The position numbers and the translations under genes are program-made. The notes beneath the pieces were generated by a model. The model was given only the letters and a program-made list of their open reading frames with translations. It did not search any database and was not told the DNA's origin. A stretch of DNA of 64,000 nt from JACOTK01 sp963743945 (lineage in GTDB: Bacteria > Actinomycetota > Acidimicrobiia > Acidimicrobiales > CADCSY01): contig CAVURO010000007.1 of NCBI GenBank assembly GCA_963743945.1, positions 1 through 64,000 on the forward strand. Reading direction: 5' to 3'. Shown here piece after piece: positions 14,676 to 23,097 of the stretch (within the stretch, counting starts at the first letter, position 1; each line of letters opens with the position of its first letter).

Positions 14676-15662
14676 TCAGACGGTGTAACCCGTTGCCTGA
14701 AGTTTCGACAGGTTCTCCTTCACCCATGCCGAGGTGCGTTCGAGCCCTGTCCGCAGGGAGATCTCCGGGGCCCAGCCCGTCCATTCCCTTGCACGGGTGT
14801 TGTCGCACAAAAGACGCTCGACCTCACTGCCCGAAGGCCGAAGGCGAGATTCCTCGGTCGTGATCGTGGCCGAGCCCCCCGTGATCTCGATGAGCAACCG
14901 AACGAGGTCACCGATGGAGATCTCGGCGCCCGATCCGATGTTGACGACCTGGCCGATTGCCCGGTCGCAGCCGGCGACGGCCATGAACCCCGCAGCCGTG
15001 TCCTCGACGTAGGTGAAGTCACGGGTGGGTGTGGTCGATCCCAGGTGCAACGTCGTGGCACCGCTGTGGAGCTGAGCCAGAATCGTCGATATGACCGCTC
15101 GCGTCGACTGACGTGGACCGTAGGTGTTGAAGGGTCGGACGACCGCGACGGGAAGCTCGAATGCGTGAAAGAACGAGAGGGCCATCATGTCGGCCCCGAT
15201 CTTGGACGCCGAGTAGGGCGATTGGGGCTGCAGCGGATGGTCCTCGCTGATGGGAACCTGAAGGGCGGTGCCGTAGGTCTCGCTCGTCGAGGTGTGCACG
15301 AGGCGTGCGACGCCGGCGCGACGACAGGCGCTCGCAACGTTCTGCGTGCCCATGACGTTCACCTGCACGTAGCTCTCGGGGGCCAGGTAGCTGTAGGGGA
15401 TGCCGATGAGCGCTGCAAGATGGAACACCACCTCGCAGCCCTCGACCGCCGTGAAGACGCGCTCGGTGTCGCGCACGTCGCCCGCCAGCACCTCGACCTC
15501 CCGATGCACCTCCGGGTCGAGCCAGCCGTGCCTTCCGAACGGGTTGTAGTGCACCAGGGCCCGTACGTCGGCACCCTCGCGGACCAATCGTTCGACCAGC
15601 GTCGATCCGATGAACCCCTCGCCGCCGGTGACGAGCACGCGGCGACCTTTCCAGTCTGTCAT
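14676..15662 (-). CDS. legB: LegB-like GDP-N-acetylglucosamine 4,6-dehydratase
   Basis: A 328-residue extended short-chain dehydrogenase. It has VLVTGGEGFIGSTLVE for NAD, then HLAALIGIPYSYLAPESYV, HTSTSETYG, the catalytic SPYSASKIGAD (Tyr and Lys) and RPFNTYGPRQS. YNPFGRHGWLD and the IPYSY-APESY block are typical of LegB of the Campylobacter legionaminic acid pathway, which makes GDP-4-keto-6-deoxy-GlcNAc. Substrate is inferred from the family and from its ptmE-like partner, which it overlaps as ATGA. The other legionaminate genes are not in the window. The final 16 coding bases are repeated just downstream. Confidence 0.7.
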   Translation of the reverse strand: MTDWKGRRVLVTGGEGFIGSTLVERLVREGADVRALVHYNPFGRHGWLDPEVHREVEVLAGDVRDTERVFTAVEGCEVVFHLAALIGIPYSYLAPESYVQVNVMGTQNVASACRRAGVARLVHTSTSETYGTALQVPISEDHPLQPQSPYSASKIGADMMALSFFHAFELPVAVVRPFNTYGPRQSTRAVISTILAQLHSGATTLHLGSTTPTRDFTYVEDTAAGFMAVAGCDRAIGQVVNIGSGAEISIGDLVRLLIEITGGSATITTEESRLRPSGSEVERLLCDNTRAREWTGWAPEISLRTGLERTSAWVKENLSKLQATGYTV

Positions 15663-16726
15663 GTGTCCTGATCCTCCTCGCCGGTCGCGAAGTAGAGCAG
15701 CACCCGCTCCAGCTCGGCGGGGCTTCCGATGTCGAAGAACTTCTCGATGATGGGGAACGCCGCCACCGTCATTCCGGCATCGATCACCGCCTGGACCAGG
15801 CTCGGCATGTCATAGGCGGTGTTGCGGGGGACCAGCCGGACGACACCCGGGTCGAGCACGTAGAGCCCTGCGTTGCACCGACTGCGGAGCTGTGGCTTCT
15901 CCTCGAGACCGACAACTCGTTCACCCTCGAGTGTCAGCACGCCATAGGGGATGGCGGTGCGGTGGTCGAAGGAGGCCACGGTCAGGGCGGCACCCTGTTG
16001 CGCGTGAAAATCCAGGAGGCGTGCCATGTCCAAGGTGGTGACCATGTCGGCGTTGAGCACCAGGAACGGTTCGGTCGGCGTCTTGCGCAACAAGGAGAGT
16101 GCGCCGGCGGTTCCGAGCTTCTTGTGCTCGTGGAGGTACGAGATGGTGACGCCGTACGCTTCGCCCGTGCCCAGTCGTTCCTCGAACACCTCGGCCTTGT
16201 AGTTCACGGCGAGGTACACGTCATTGACCCCGGCGGTGGACAAAGCGCCCAGGAGCCGCTCCACGATGGTGGTGCTGCCCACGGTCAAGAGCGGCTTGGG
16301 AACCCGATCGGTCAGCGGCTGAAGTCGCTGACCGCGCCCGCCGGCCATGATGACCGCCGTGCGGCTCGCGCCGGGCGCCTGCAGATCGGCCAGGGTGCGC
16401 ATCGCGACCAGGGTGCCGCCGTCGACCACGGCCGCGGCATCGATGTGGCGCTCCCGGATCAACGCGAGGACCTCGTCATCGCCGGCCGACGACGAGACGA
16501 TGGCCGGGTCCCGGCTCAGGATCTCGATGACCGGGATGGCGAGGTCGGTTCCCGCCAGCGCGACTCGACGAACATCACCATCGGTGACCGTGCCCACGAC
16601 GACGCCCTCGGCGTCGACCACGGCCACGACACCGACCCCGCTGACGTGCATGTGAGCCAGGGCATCTCGAGCGGTGTCGTCATGGCGGACAGCCCAGTTC
16701 TCCCCGGCGACGGCCCCCCGGCTCAC
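15659..16726 (-). CDS. ptmE: PtmE-like CBS-domain sugar-phosphate nucleotidyltransferase
   Basis: This 355-residue protein joins a CBS pair (about residues 10-115) to a nucleotidyltransferase domain. The latter starts VIMAGGRGQRLQPLTDRVPK and includes the metal-binding region VLNADMV and YGVLTLEGERVVGLEEKP. The same domain order occurs in PtmE, the glucosamine-1-phosphate guanylyltransferase that feeds LegB. I therefore infer GDP-glucosamine synthesis, with acetylation by another enzyme. GTG 16726 overlaps the murG stop as GTGA and is preferred to a GTG at 16750. The CBS pair suggests control by an adenine nucleotide. Confidence 0.7.
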   Translation of the reverse strand: MSRGAVAGENWAVRHDDTARDALAHMHVSGVGVVAVVDAEGVVVGTVTDGDVRRVALAGTDLAIPVIEILSRDPAIVSSSAGDDEVLALIRERHIDAAAVVDGGTLVAMRTLADLQAPGASRTAVIMAGGRGQRLQPLTDRVPKPLLTVGSTTIVERLLGALSTAGVNDVYLAVNYKAEVFEERLGTGEAYGVTISYLHEHKKLGTAGALSLLRKTPTEPFLVLNADMVTTLDMARLLDFHAQQGAALTVASFDHRTAIPYGVLTLEGERVVGLEEKPQLRSRCNAGLYVLDPGVVRLVPRNTAYDMPSLVQAVIDAGMTVAAFPIIEKFFDIGSPAELERVLLYFATGEEDQDT

Positions 16727-17838
16727 GGTTGCGCCAACGCCAACACCCACGCGGCAAGCTCGTCGGCTGCATGGGGGCGGGCAACGGCGCGGAGGCCTCG
16801 CTGCATCGCCCGAAGCGCCGTCGGGTTCGCGAGTCGCTCCTCGATGACGGGCCCGACGACCCGGGGGAGCGCCTCGTCGTCTCGAATCATGATGGCCCCG
16901 CCTTCGTCCACCAGGGTCTGGGCGTTCACTGCCTGGTGATCATAGGGCGCATGCGGGTAGGGGACGAGGATGGCCGGCAGCCCTACCACCGCCAGTTCGG
17001 CGATCGTGCCGGCGCCGGCACGGCAGATGGCGAAGTCGGCGGCGGCGTAGGCATGGTCCATGCGCTCGATGTAGCGCGTGAGCTCGACAACGCCTGCTCC
17101 GCCGTTGGCCGCGAGCTCGGCGGCAACGGCCTCCTCGTGAGCGGTGCCGGCCTTGAGCAGGATGCGAACGTCACGTCGGTCGCGCCATCGTTCGGCGAGA
17201 CCGACGGCCAGGCGATTGAGCGAAGCGGCGCCCTGGCTCCCGCCGTTCACCATCACCATCCTCACGTCGTCGGAAAGTCCGAAGGCGGCCCGGGCCTCGG
17301 GTCGTACCCTCGATCGATCGAAGTTGCTCAGGGTCTCGTCAAGCGGCATTCCCACGGTGCGAGTCGTCACCCTCGGCGAGAACGATCGCCTGGCCTGGTG
17401 GAACGCGAGGGCCACGTTGGGAGTGAACCGGGCTGCAAGGAGGTTCGCACGTCCGGGTATGGCGCCGGACTCGTGGATCAGACCCGGCACCCGAGCCGGC
17501 CTCGCTGCCAGCATGAGCGGGACGGCGGCATAGCCACCCATTCCCACCGCTACGGAGGCCCCGGTGTCGCGCAGGATCCTCCAGGCCTGAGCCGTCGAGC
17601 GGACGAGGGCCGGCGGAAGGCGCAGCGCGAACCGTCCGGCAAATGGAACCATGTCGACGAGCGCCAATTCCCAACCGGCATCGGGGATGATCCTGGTCTC
17701 CAGGCCGCGAGGCGTTCCGACGAAGACCAGTCCGGCATCCGGTTGGGCCCTCCGGATGGCGGCAGCGAGTGCCAAGCCCGGATAGATGTGGCCGCCGGTG
17801 CCGCCGGCGGCGATGACGATGGAGGGAGGAGTTGGCAT
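16723..17838 (-). CDS. murG: Lipid II-forming GlcNAc transferase MurG (inverted)
   Basis: MurG (371 residues) adds GlcNAc to lipid I at the inner membrane face. The N-terminal GGTGGHIYPGLALA loop, GMGGYAAVP, IHESGAIPGRANLL and the donor site GAGTIAELAVVGLPAILVPYP are all present. It lies on the minus strand, opposite to every other mur and fts gene here, and heads an operon murG-ptmE-legB with 4-base overlaps. It shares a short divergent control region with murC. ATG 17838 begins the family N-terminus (SIVIAAGGTGG); the long reading frame upstream is antisense to murC. Confidence 0.95.
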   Translation of the reverse strand: MPTPPSIVIAAGGTGGHIYPGLALAAAIRRAQPDAGLVFVGTPRGLETRIIPDAGWELALVDMVPFAGRFALRLPPALVRSTAQAWRILRDTGASVAVGMGGYAAVPLMLAARPARVPGLIHESGAIPGRANLLAARFTPNVALAFHQARRSFSPRVTTRTVGMPLDETLSNFDRSRVRPEARAAFGLSDDVRMVMVNGGSQGAASLNRLAVGLAERWRDRRDVRILLKAGTAHEEAVAAELAANGGAGVVELTRYIERMDHAYAAADFAICRAGAGTIAELAVVGLPAILVPYPHAPYDHQAVNAQTLVDEGGAIMIRDDEALPRVVGPVIEERLANPTALRAMQRGLRAVARPHAADELAAWVLALAQP

Positions 17839-17917
17839 GGTCAGGGCAGTTTGGTGTCCGACTCGGCGCGCCGCAAGCGGCACCGGGCCTGCCGGGTTGC
17901 AGGGGTAGGATTTGCCC

Positions 17918-17955
17918 GTCGCCCATGGCCCATCCGGTCGCCCCTGGCCCATCCG
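17918..17955 (+). repeat. 19-base tandem duplication before murC
   Basis: Two copies of a 19-base unit, GTCGCCC(A/C)TGGCCCATCCG, lie side by side at 17918-17936 and 17937-17955 with one mismatch. They sit in the murC leader between a TAGGAT hexamer (17906-17911) and the GAGGAA that precedes the likely start. Confidence 0.85.
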
Positions 17956-17970
17956 AACGAGGAAGCGCTC

Positions 17971-19413
17971 ATTTCCCCACCGCTTGATCTTTCCCAACCA
18001 CGACGCATCCACGTCATCGGCGTCGGGGGTTCGGGAATGAGTGCCATCGCGACGGTCCTCACGGCGATGGGCCATGTCGTCTCCGGGAGCGATATGCGTG
18101 CCTCCCCGGTCCTGGATCGCCTCAAGGCCCGGGGTCTGGCGGTCTCCTCGGGGCACGAGGCGGCCAACGTGGCCGACGTTGACCTGGTGGTCCTGTCGAC
18201 GGCCGTTCCCTTGGACAATCCCGAGGTCGTGGCGGCCGAGCATCACGGGATCCGAGTGCTTCGACGGGCGGAGATCCTGGCGGGGATCTGTGCGACACGG
18301 CCGACCATCGCGGTGGCCGGCACCCACGGGAAGACCACCACGACCGCTCTGTTGGCCGTGGCGCTCGGGGAAGGTGGCGTGGGGTCCTCCTTCATCGTCG
18401 GAGGCGAGGTCCACGGCCTCGGTGGGGGTGGCGCGTGGGGGGCCGACGGCTGGTTTGCGGTGGAGGCCGACGAGAGTGATGGCACGTTCCTCGAGTTGGC
18501 GGCAGACGCGGTGATCGTCACCAATGTCGAGCCCGATCACCTTGACCACTACGGGAGCTTTGCCGCCCTGCGAAAGGCGTTCGCCATGTTCCTGGCGGAG
18601 GCACCCGGGCCTCGCGTGGTCTGTGTGGACGACCCGGTTGCAGCGGAGCTCGTCGCGGAGTTGGGCCCGGACAAGCCCTGTCTCACCTATGGCACCTCTG
18701 CGTCGGCCGGATACCGGATGGTTGATGTCGAGCTCGCGCGAAACGGGGTGGCCTTCACCCTCGAACACGGATCGAGCGAACGCATGGCGAAGGCGATCGG
18801 CCGCTTTCACCTTCCCCTTCCCGGCATGCACAACGCCCGCAATGCAGCGGGCGCCGCAGTTGCGGCACTCGCGTTGGGGTCCTCCGTGGAGGCGATCGCC
18901 CGTTCGTTCGCCGGCTTCTCCGGCGTGGCGCGTCGATTCGAGCAACGCGGGGAGGTCGCCGGCATCAGCTTCGTCGACGACTACGCGCACCTCCCGACCG
19001 AGGTTTCGGCGGCATTGGCAGCGGCTCGATCCGGTGGTTGGCGCCGCGTCGTGTGCGTGTTCCAACCGCATCGCTACACTCGCACCGCCGCGCTGTCGGG
19101 TGATTTCGCATCGGCCTTCGGTGAAGCCGATCAGCTGATCGTCACCGAGATCTACGCCGCTGGTCAACAACCCATTCCCGGGGTCTCGGGCAAGTTGATC
19201 GCCGACGCCGTGTCTGCCTGGGCACATGAACATGGGTCGGGCCCCGATGTCGCGTGGATCCCCGACCGGGAGGACGTACGCCGGTACCTCACCTCTGAGC
19301 TCCGGGCAGGCGATCTCTGCCTGACCCTCGGCGCAGGTGATCTCACCACCTTGCCCGATGAGCTGATCGAACATGTCGAGCGGACCCATGACGCAACGAC
19401 CGAACAGTCCTGA
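17971..19413 (+). CDS. murC: UDP-N-acetylmuramate-L-alanine ligase MurC, probable ATT start
   Basis: MurC (480 residues from here) attaches L-alanine to UDP-MurNAc. It begins RIHVIGVGGSGMSAIA and has the ATP loop VAGTHGKTTTT, EADESDGTFL, NVEPDHLDHYG, MHNARNA and DDYAHLPTEV. No ATG, GTG or TTG lies between the conserved N-terminus and a GTG at 17854, which would add 39 basic, unconserved residues and cross the promoter region. ATT 17971 has GAGGAA (17959-17964) six bases upstream and starts 12 residues before IHVIGVG, so a rare ATT start is the best reading. The stop overlaps murB. Confidence 0.9.
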   Translation: MSPPLDLSQPRRIHVIGVGGSGMSAIATVLTAMGHVVSGSDMRASPVLDRLKARGLAVSSGHEAANVADVDLVVLSTAVPLDNPEVVAAEHHGIRVLRRAEILAGICATRPTIAVAGTHGKTTTTALLAVALGEGGVGSSFIVGGEVHGLGGGGAWGADGWFAVEADESDGTFLELAADAVIVTNVEPDHLDHYGSFAALRKAFAMFLAEAPGPRVVCVDDPVAAELVAELGPDKPCLTYGTSASAGYRMVDVELARNGVAFTLEHGSSERMAKAIGRFHLPLPGMHNARNAAGAAVAALALGSSVEAIARSFAGFSGVARRFEQRGEVAGISFVDDYAHLPTEVSAALAAARSGGWRRVVCVFQPHRYTRTAALSGDFASAFGEADQLIVTEIYAAGQQPIPGVSGKLIADAVSAWAHEHGSGPDVAWIPDREDVRRYLTSELRAGDLCLTLGAGDLTTLPDELIEHVERTHDATTEQS

Positions 19414-20359
19414 GACCTCTCTCGTCGAGGCAGCGATGTCGCTTGGTGGTCGGGCGCGTCATGACGAGCCACTCGGCACGCTCACGACGTATCGGGTGGG
19501 GGGCACCGCTGCGCTGTTCATGACCATCGACGCCATCGACGACCTTGCGCTGGTTGCCCGTGTCATGGGTGCCTCGGAGGTTCCCGTGCTGGTCGTGGGG
19601 CGAGGCTCGAACATGCTCGTTGCCGACAGCGGCTTCGAGGGTCTGGCGATCATGCTGGGTGACCGCTTCGCCGGCATCGAGGTGGTCGACGCGACCGATG
19701 GATCTCTCGTTGAGGTTCATGCCGGTGGAGCGGTTCCCCTGCCGGTCCTCGCCCGGCGTTGTGCCGCAGAGGGCCTCCGTGGTCTGGAGTGGGCTGTGGG
19801 GGTTCCGGGTTCGGTCGGTGGCGCCGTGCGCATGAACGCCGGCGGTCATGGCTCGGAGATGGCGAACGTGTTGCGCAGGGTCCACCTCTTCGATCTCGCC
19901 CGCGGCGATGATGAGAGCATGCCCGCCGATGAGCTCGGACTTGGCTATCGCCACTCCAATCTGTCGACGACAAAGGTCGTCGTCGGGGCGACCTTTGTCC
20001 TGTCGCCCGGCGATGCCGAAGCATCGGCACGGGAATTGGCCGAGGTCGTTCGGTGGCGCCGCGAACACCAGCCCGGTGGTCAGAACGCGGGTTCGGTCTT
20101 CACCAACCCCCCGGGCGACTCGGCAGGCCGTCTCGTGGACGCAGCCGGCTGCAAAGGGTTGCGCATCGGATCAGCCGAGGTCTCGCGGAAGCATGCCAAC
20201 TTCATCCAGGCGGATCCGAACGGTTCCGCTTCGGATGTGGCCTCGCTGATCGTGGAGGTCCGCAGACGGGTCGAGGCGGCGACAGGGGTGCGCCTTCATC
20301 CGGAGGTGCATCCGGTCGGATTTCCGGCCGACGTCGTGGCGCGGATGTCCGGCGATTGA
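19388..20359 (+). CDS. murB: UDP-N-acetylenolpyruvoylglucosamine reductase MurB
   Basis: MurB (323 residues) reduces UDP-GlcNAc-enolpyruvate to UDP-MurNAc with FAD and NADPH. FAD-binding motifs are TTYRVGGTA, VLVVGRGSNMLVAD and VPGSVGGAVRMNAGGHG. The catalytic serine is in NAGSVFTNP and the catalytic glutamate in LHPEVHPVG. Two ATGs are possible. ATG 19388 is preferred because its context GAGCGGACCCATG recurs exactly at the ftsQ start (20358-20370). ATG 19373 would add five residues. The gene overlaps murC by 26 bases, so coupling is likely. Confidence 0.93.
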   Translation: MTQRPNSPETSLVEAAMSLGGRARHDEPLGTLTTYRVGGTAALFMTIDAIDDLALVARVMGASEVPVLVVGRGSNMLVADSGFEGLAIMLGDRFAGIEVVDATDGSLVEVHAGGAVPLPVLARRCAAEGLRGLEWAVGVPGSVGGAVRMNAGGHGSEMANVLRRVHLFDLARGDDESMPADELGLGYRHSNLSTTKVVVGATFVLSPGDAEASARELAEVVRWRREHQPGGQNAGSVFTNPPGDSAGRLVDAAGCKGLRIGSAEVSRKHANFIQADPNGSASDVASLIVEVRRRVEAATGVRLHPEVHPVGFPADVVARMSGD

Positions 20360-20367
20360 GCGGACCC

Positions 20368-21199
20368 ATGTCATCGACCTCGGGTAGACCACTCGGTATG
20401 GCGAAGCCGGCCATCGATCCTCGCCTCAACGCCCGCCGGGTCGAGGTGTTGCGTTCGCAGGGTCGCCGCCGTCTTCGGGTGATGGGCTCGCTGGGCGGTG
20501 TGGCGAGCCTTGGCCGTCGCAGCATGGGGTCTGGTCCAGTCCCCACTGCTCGACATCGATCACGTCAGGGTTCGACCTCTGGTGGAGGCGTCGCCGAACC
20601 TGCACGTGGAGGCACGAACCATCGAGCAGGCATCGGGGCTCCGGCGCGGCGACCCGCTGTTCAACCGTGATCTGTCGGCGGTTCGTCGCAGGGTGCTCGA
20701 TGTTCCATGGGTGGCCGACGTCGAGGTGACCCGGGAGTGGCCCGGAACGGTTGTGATAAGCGTCGGTGAGCGGGTTCCGATGGTGGTGGTCCCGAAGACG
20801 GGGCAGGGATGGATGTTGGTTGACCGGGAGGGACGTGCTCTCGAGGCGGTACGCGATGTACCGGCGGGCATCGTTCCGGTCGGGGGCGTGAAACCTGTTG
20901 ACGAGCCGGGTCGGGTGTTGGGCTCGGATGGGAGAGGAGCGCTTGCGCTCGTCGGTGCGATTCCTGTCGGCCTGCGACCGCAGGTCATCCGGATCGACGT
21001 GGCAGCGGACGGATCTCTTGCGGCATTCCTCCGACTGGTGGACGGTGAGGACGAGGTTGAGGTCCGCTTCGGCCCTCCGGTTGATCTGGAGGTGAAGGCG
21101 CTCGACCTGGCAACGTTGCTGGCCGATGTCGAGATCCGGGGGGTGGCGGTTGTGGACGTCCGTGTGCCGGGAACCCCGGTGGTCGTACGTCGGCCTTGA
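20368..21199 (+). CDS. ftsQ: Cell division protein FtsQ with an apparent +1 frameshift
   Basis: FtsQ links the FtsL-FtsB complex to the divisome through its POTRA domain. The N-terminal piece, AIDPRLNARRVEVLRSQGRR, is typical of actinobacterial FtsQ but lies in a different frame from the rest. Skipping one base near 20505-20511 joins it to LAVAAWGLVQSPLLDIDHV, giving a clean membrane segment and a 276-residue protein of normal length. POTRA features follow: EQASGLRRGDPLF, DVPWVADVEVTREWP and VISVGERVP. Without the shift only a truncated protein from GTG 20498 could be made. This is either a sequence error or a real or programmed shift. Start context matches murB. Confidence 0.8.
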
Positions 21200-21231
21200 G
21201 CCCTGGGGCGCTCCGGCCCGACACAAGTGTC

Positions 21232-21261
21232 TTGACCCTCACCTCATCGTGAGGTTACGGT
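21232..21261 (+). promoter_or_regulatory. Putative ftsZ promoter with internal palindrome
   Basis: TTGACC (21232-21237) and TACGGT (21256-21261) are 18 bases apart upstream of ftsZ. The spacer holds an inverted repeat, CCTCAC (21237-21242) and GTGAGG (21249-21254), around six bases. A palindrome inside the spacer could be a repressor site or an RNA hairpin. Confidence 0.5.
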
Positions 21262-21279
21262 ATGGACCACTACGAGAGC

Positions 21280-21308
21280 TTTACATAACTCTAAACCTGT
21301 ACTAGAGG
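21280..21308 (+). promoter_or_regulatory. Possible second ftsZ promoter
   Basis: TTTACA (21280-21285) and TAGAGG (21303-21308) are 17 bases apart, closer to the ftsZ start. The segment is clearly more A+T-rich than its surroundings, which supports a promoter. Multiple ftsZ promoters are usual in actinobacteria. Confidence 0.35.
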
Positions 21309-21335
21309 TAGAGGTCCCAACCCCGAGGAGTGGTC

Positions 21336-22415
21336 ATGGTCGGCAATCCACAGAACTATCTGGCAGTCATCAAGGTCGTCGGTATCGGCGGTGGCGGCGT
21401 CAACGCGGTCAACCGGATGATCGATGCGGGACTGAAGGGTGTGGAGTTCATCGGCATCAACACCGATGCGCAGGCGCTGCTCATGAGTGACGCCGAGCTC
21501 AAGCTCGACATCGGACAGGAAGTGACCCGTGGTCTCGGCGCCGGCAGCGACCCCGAGGTCGGCCGCATGGCAGCCGAGGACCATCGGGCGGAGATCGAGG
21601 CAGCGCTCCAAGGCGCCGACATGGTCTTCATCACCGCCGGCAAGGGAGGTGGAACCGGAACCGGTGGTGCCCCGGTCGTTGCCGAGATCGCCAAGAGCAT
21701 CGGCGCTCTCACCATCGGGGTCGTGACCCGCCCCTTCTCCTTCGAGGGTCGTCGTCGCTCGGTGCAGGCCGATCACGGCATCCAGAACCTCAAGGAAAAG
21801 GTCGACACGCTGATCGTCATTCCGAACGACCGCCTCCTCACGGTCTCGAACGAGAAGACCTCGATGCTCAATGCCTTCAAGGCGGCCGACGAGGTTCTGC
21901 TCCAGGGAGTCCAGGGCATCACCGAGCTCATCACCACGCCCGGCCTGATCAACACCGACTTTGCCGACGTGAAGATGATTCTCACCAACGCTGGATCGGC
22001 TCTCATGGGAATCGGCAACGGCTCAGGCGAAGGGCGCGCGGTCAGCGCTGCTCGTGCGGCGATCTCCAGCCCTCTCCTCGAAGCCTCCATCGAGGGAGCC
22101 CGAGGAATCCTGCTCTCCATCACCGGCGGCAGCGACATGGGCTTGTTCGAGGTGAACGAAGCGGCAGAGATCATCCACGGCGTGGCGCATCCCGATGCGA
22201 ACATCATCTTCGGTGCCGTGATCGACGATGCCATGGGCGACGAGGTTCGCGTCACGGTCATCGCCGCCGGTTTCGACCGCTGGGACGAGAGCCGAGGGCG
22301 ATCGGCCGGCAGAGGTGAGGCCGACATGTTGGATCTCTCCGACGGCAAGGATCTCTTCGGTGACGGACTCGATCTCAATGACGATGAGTTCGACGTCCCC
22401 TCGTTCCTGAAGTAG
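21336..22415 (+). CDS. ftsZ: Cell division GTPase FtsZ
   Basis: FtsZ (359 residues) is the tubulin-like GTPase that forms the Z-ring. The N-terminal VGIGGGGVNAVNRM, the tubulin signature GKGGGTGTGGAPVVAE and the synergy-loop region NTDFADVKMILTNAGSALMG are intact. A short acidic linker leads to the C-terminal peptide DDEFDVPSFLK, which binds SepF and other partners. ATG 21336 has GAGGAG (21325-21330) at ideal spacing; a GTG at 21330 is inside that site. The gene has its own promoter region, and ftsA is absent as usual in actinobacteria, with sepF downstream instead. Confidence 0.97.
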   Translation: MVGNPQNYLAVIKVVGIGGGGVNAVNRMIDAGLKGVEFIGINTDAQALLMSDAELKLDIGQEVTRGLGAGSDPEVGRMAAEDHRAEIEAALQGADMVFITAGKGGGTGTGGAPVVAEIAKSIGALTIGVVTRPFSFEGRRRSVQADHGIQNLKEKVDTLIVIPNDRLLTVSNEKTSMLNAFKAADEVLLQGVQGITELITTPGLINTDFADVKMILTNAGSALMGIGNGSGEGRAVSAARAAISSPLLEASIEGARGILLSITGGSDMGLFEVNEAAEIIHGVAHPDANIIFGAVIDDAMGDEVRVTVIAAGFDRWDESRGRSAGRGEADMLDLSDGKDLFGDGLDLNDDEFDVPSFLK

Positions 22416-22428
22416 GCAGCCCGGACCG

Positions 22429-23097
22429 ATGTCGCTTGTCGCGCACTACCGCTTCACCGACCGACAGGACGGCGATCTTGCGGTGCGAGGCGAAGGAGTC
22501 GATCGTCGACGCTCCGACGTGGTGGATCTCCCATGGACCTGGCTCAACCAGGTTCATGGAAGCACGGTGGTGACGGCCGACCGTTCCGGGCAACAGGTCG
22601 GAGCGCAGGCGGATGCAGCGGTGACGGCTCACGCCGGCGTCGCGCTTGCTGTTCAGACGGGTGATTGTCTTCCCATCGCCCTCCTGGCCCCCGGAGCGGT
22701 CGGCGTGGTGCACGCAGGCTGGCGGGGTCTCGCCGCCGGCGTCGTGATGAATGCCGTCGAGGCGTTGCGCAGGCTGAGCAACGGGCCCATCCAGGCGGTG
22801 CTGGGACCATGCATCCATGCCGAGTGCTACGAGTTCGGAGACGAAGCCCTCGATGCTCTTGCAGGACAGTTCGGTGATGCCGTACGCGGCGTGACCCGGC
22901 AGGGTTCACCCGCCTTCGATCTACCCGCGGCCGCCACGATCGCCTTGTCACGAAGCGGCGTGTTCGCGATCGACGACGTTCGCTGCTGTACCTCGTGTTC
23001 GTCCCGTCATTGGTCGCACCGGGCCCGTGGCGATGTGGGACGCCAGGCGTTGGTTGCGTGGATGGAGGATGACGCCCGTGACGCCCGTGACGCCTGA
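22429..23097 (+). CDS. pgeF: Purine nucleoside phosphorylase / peptidoglycan editing factor family (PgeF, YfiH/YlmD)
   Basis: A 222-residue multicopper-polyphenol-oxidase-fold protein of the YfiH/YlmD family. LNQVHGSTVV and the metal and catalytic residues in TGDCLPIALL, VVHAGWRGLAAGVV and GPCIHAECYEFG are conserved. Family members act on purine nucleosides and prevent wrong residues entering peptidoglycan precursors in E. coli, which fits the location after ftsZ. Its last codons (DARDARDA) are encoded by a 9-base tandem repeat shared in another frame with the start of yggS, which it overlaps. Confidence 0.85.
   Translation: MSLVAHYRFTDRQDGDLAVRGEGVDRRRSDVVDLPWTWLNQVHGSTVVTADRSGQQVGAQADAAVTAHAGVALAVQTGDCLPIALLAPGAVGVVHAGWRGLAAGVVMNAVEALRRLSNGPIQAVLGPCIHAECYEFGDEALDALAGQFGDAVRGVTRQGSPAFDLPAAATIALSRSGVFAIDDVRCCTSCSSRHWSHRARGDVGRQALVAWMEDDARDARDA

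Noticed and set aside
16729..17970. A long N-terminal extension of murC and the antisense extension of murG
   Set aside because: Each is the mirror of the other gene's coding strand and lacks family sequence; both conserved proteins start within the divergent gap.
21200..22415. Absence of ftsA taken as a deletion
   Set aside because: Actinobacteria normally lack ftsA and use SepF, which is present at 23837, so this is expected.
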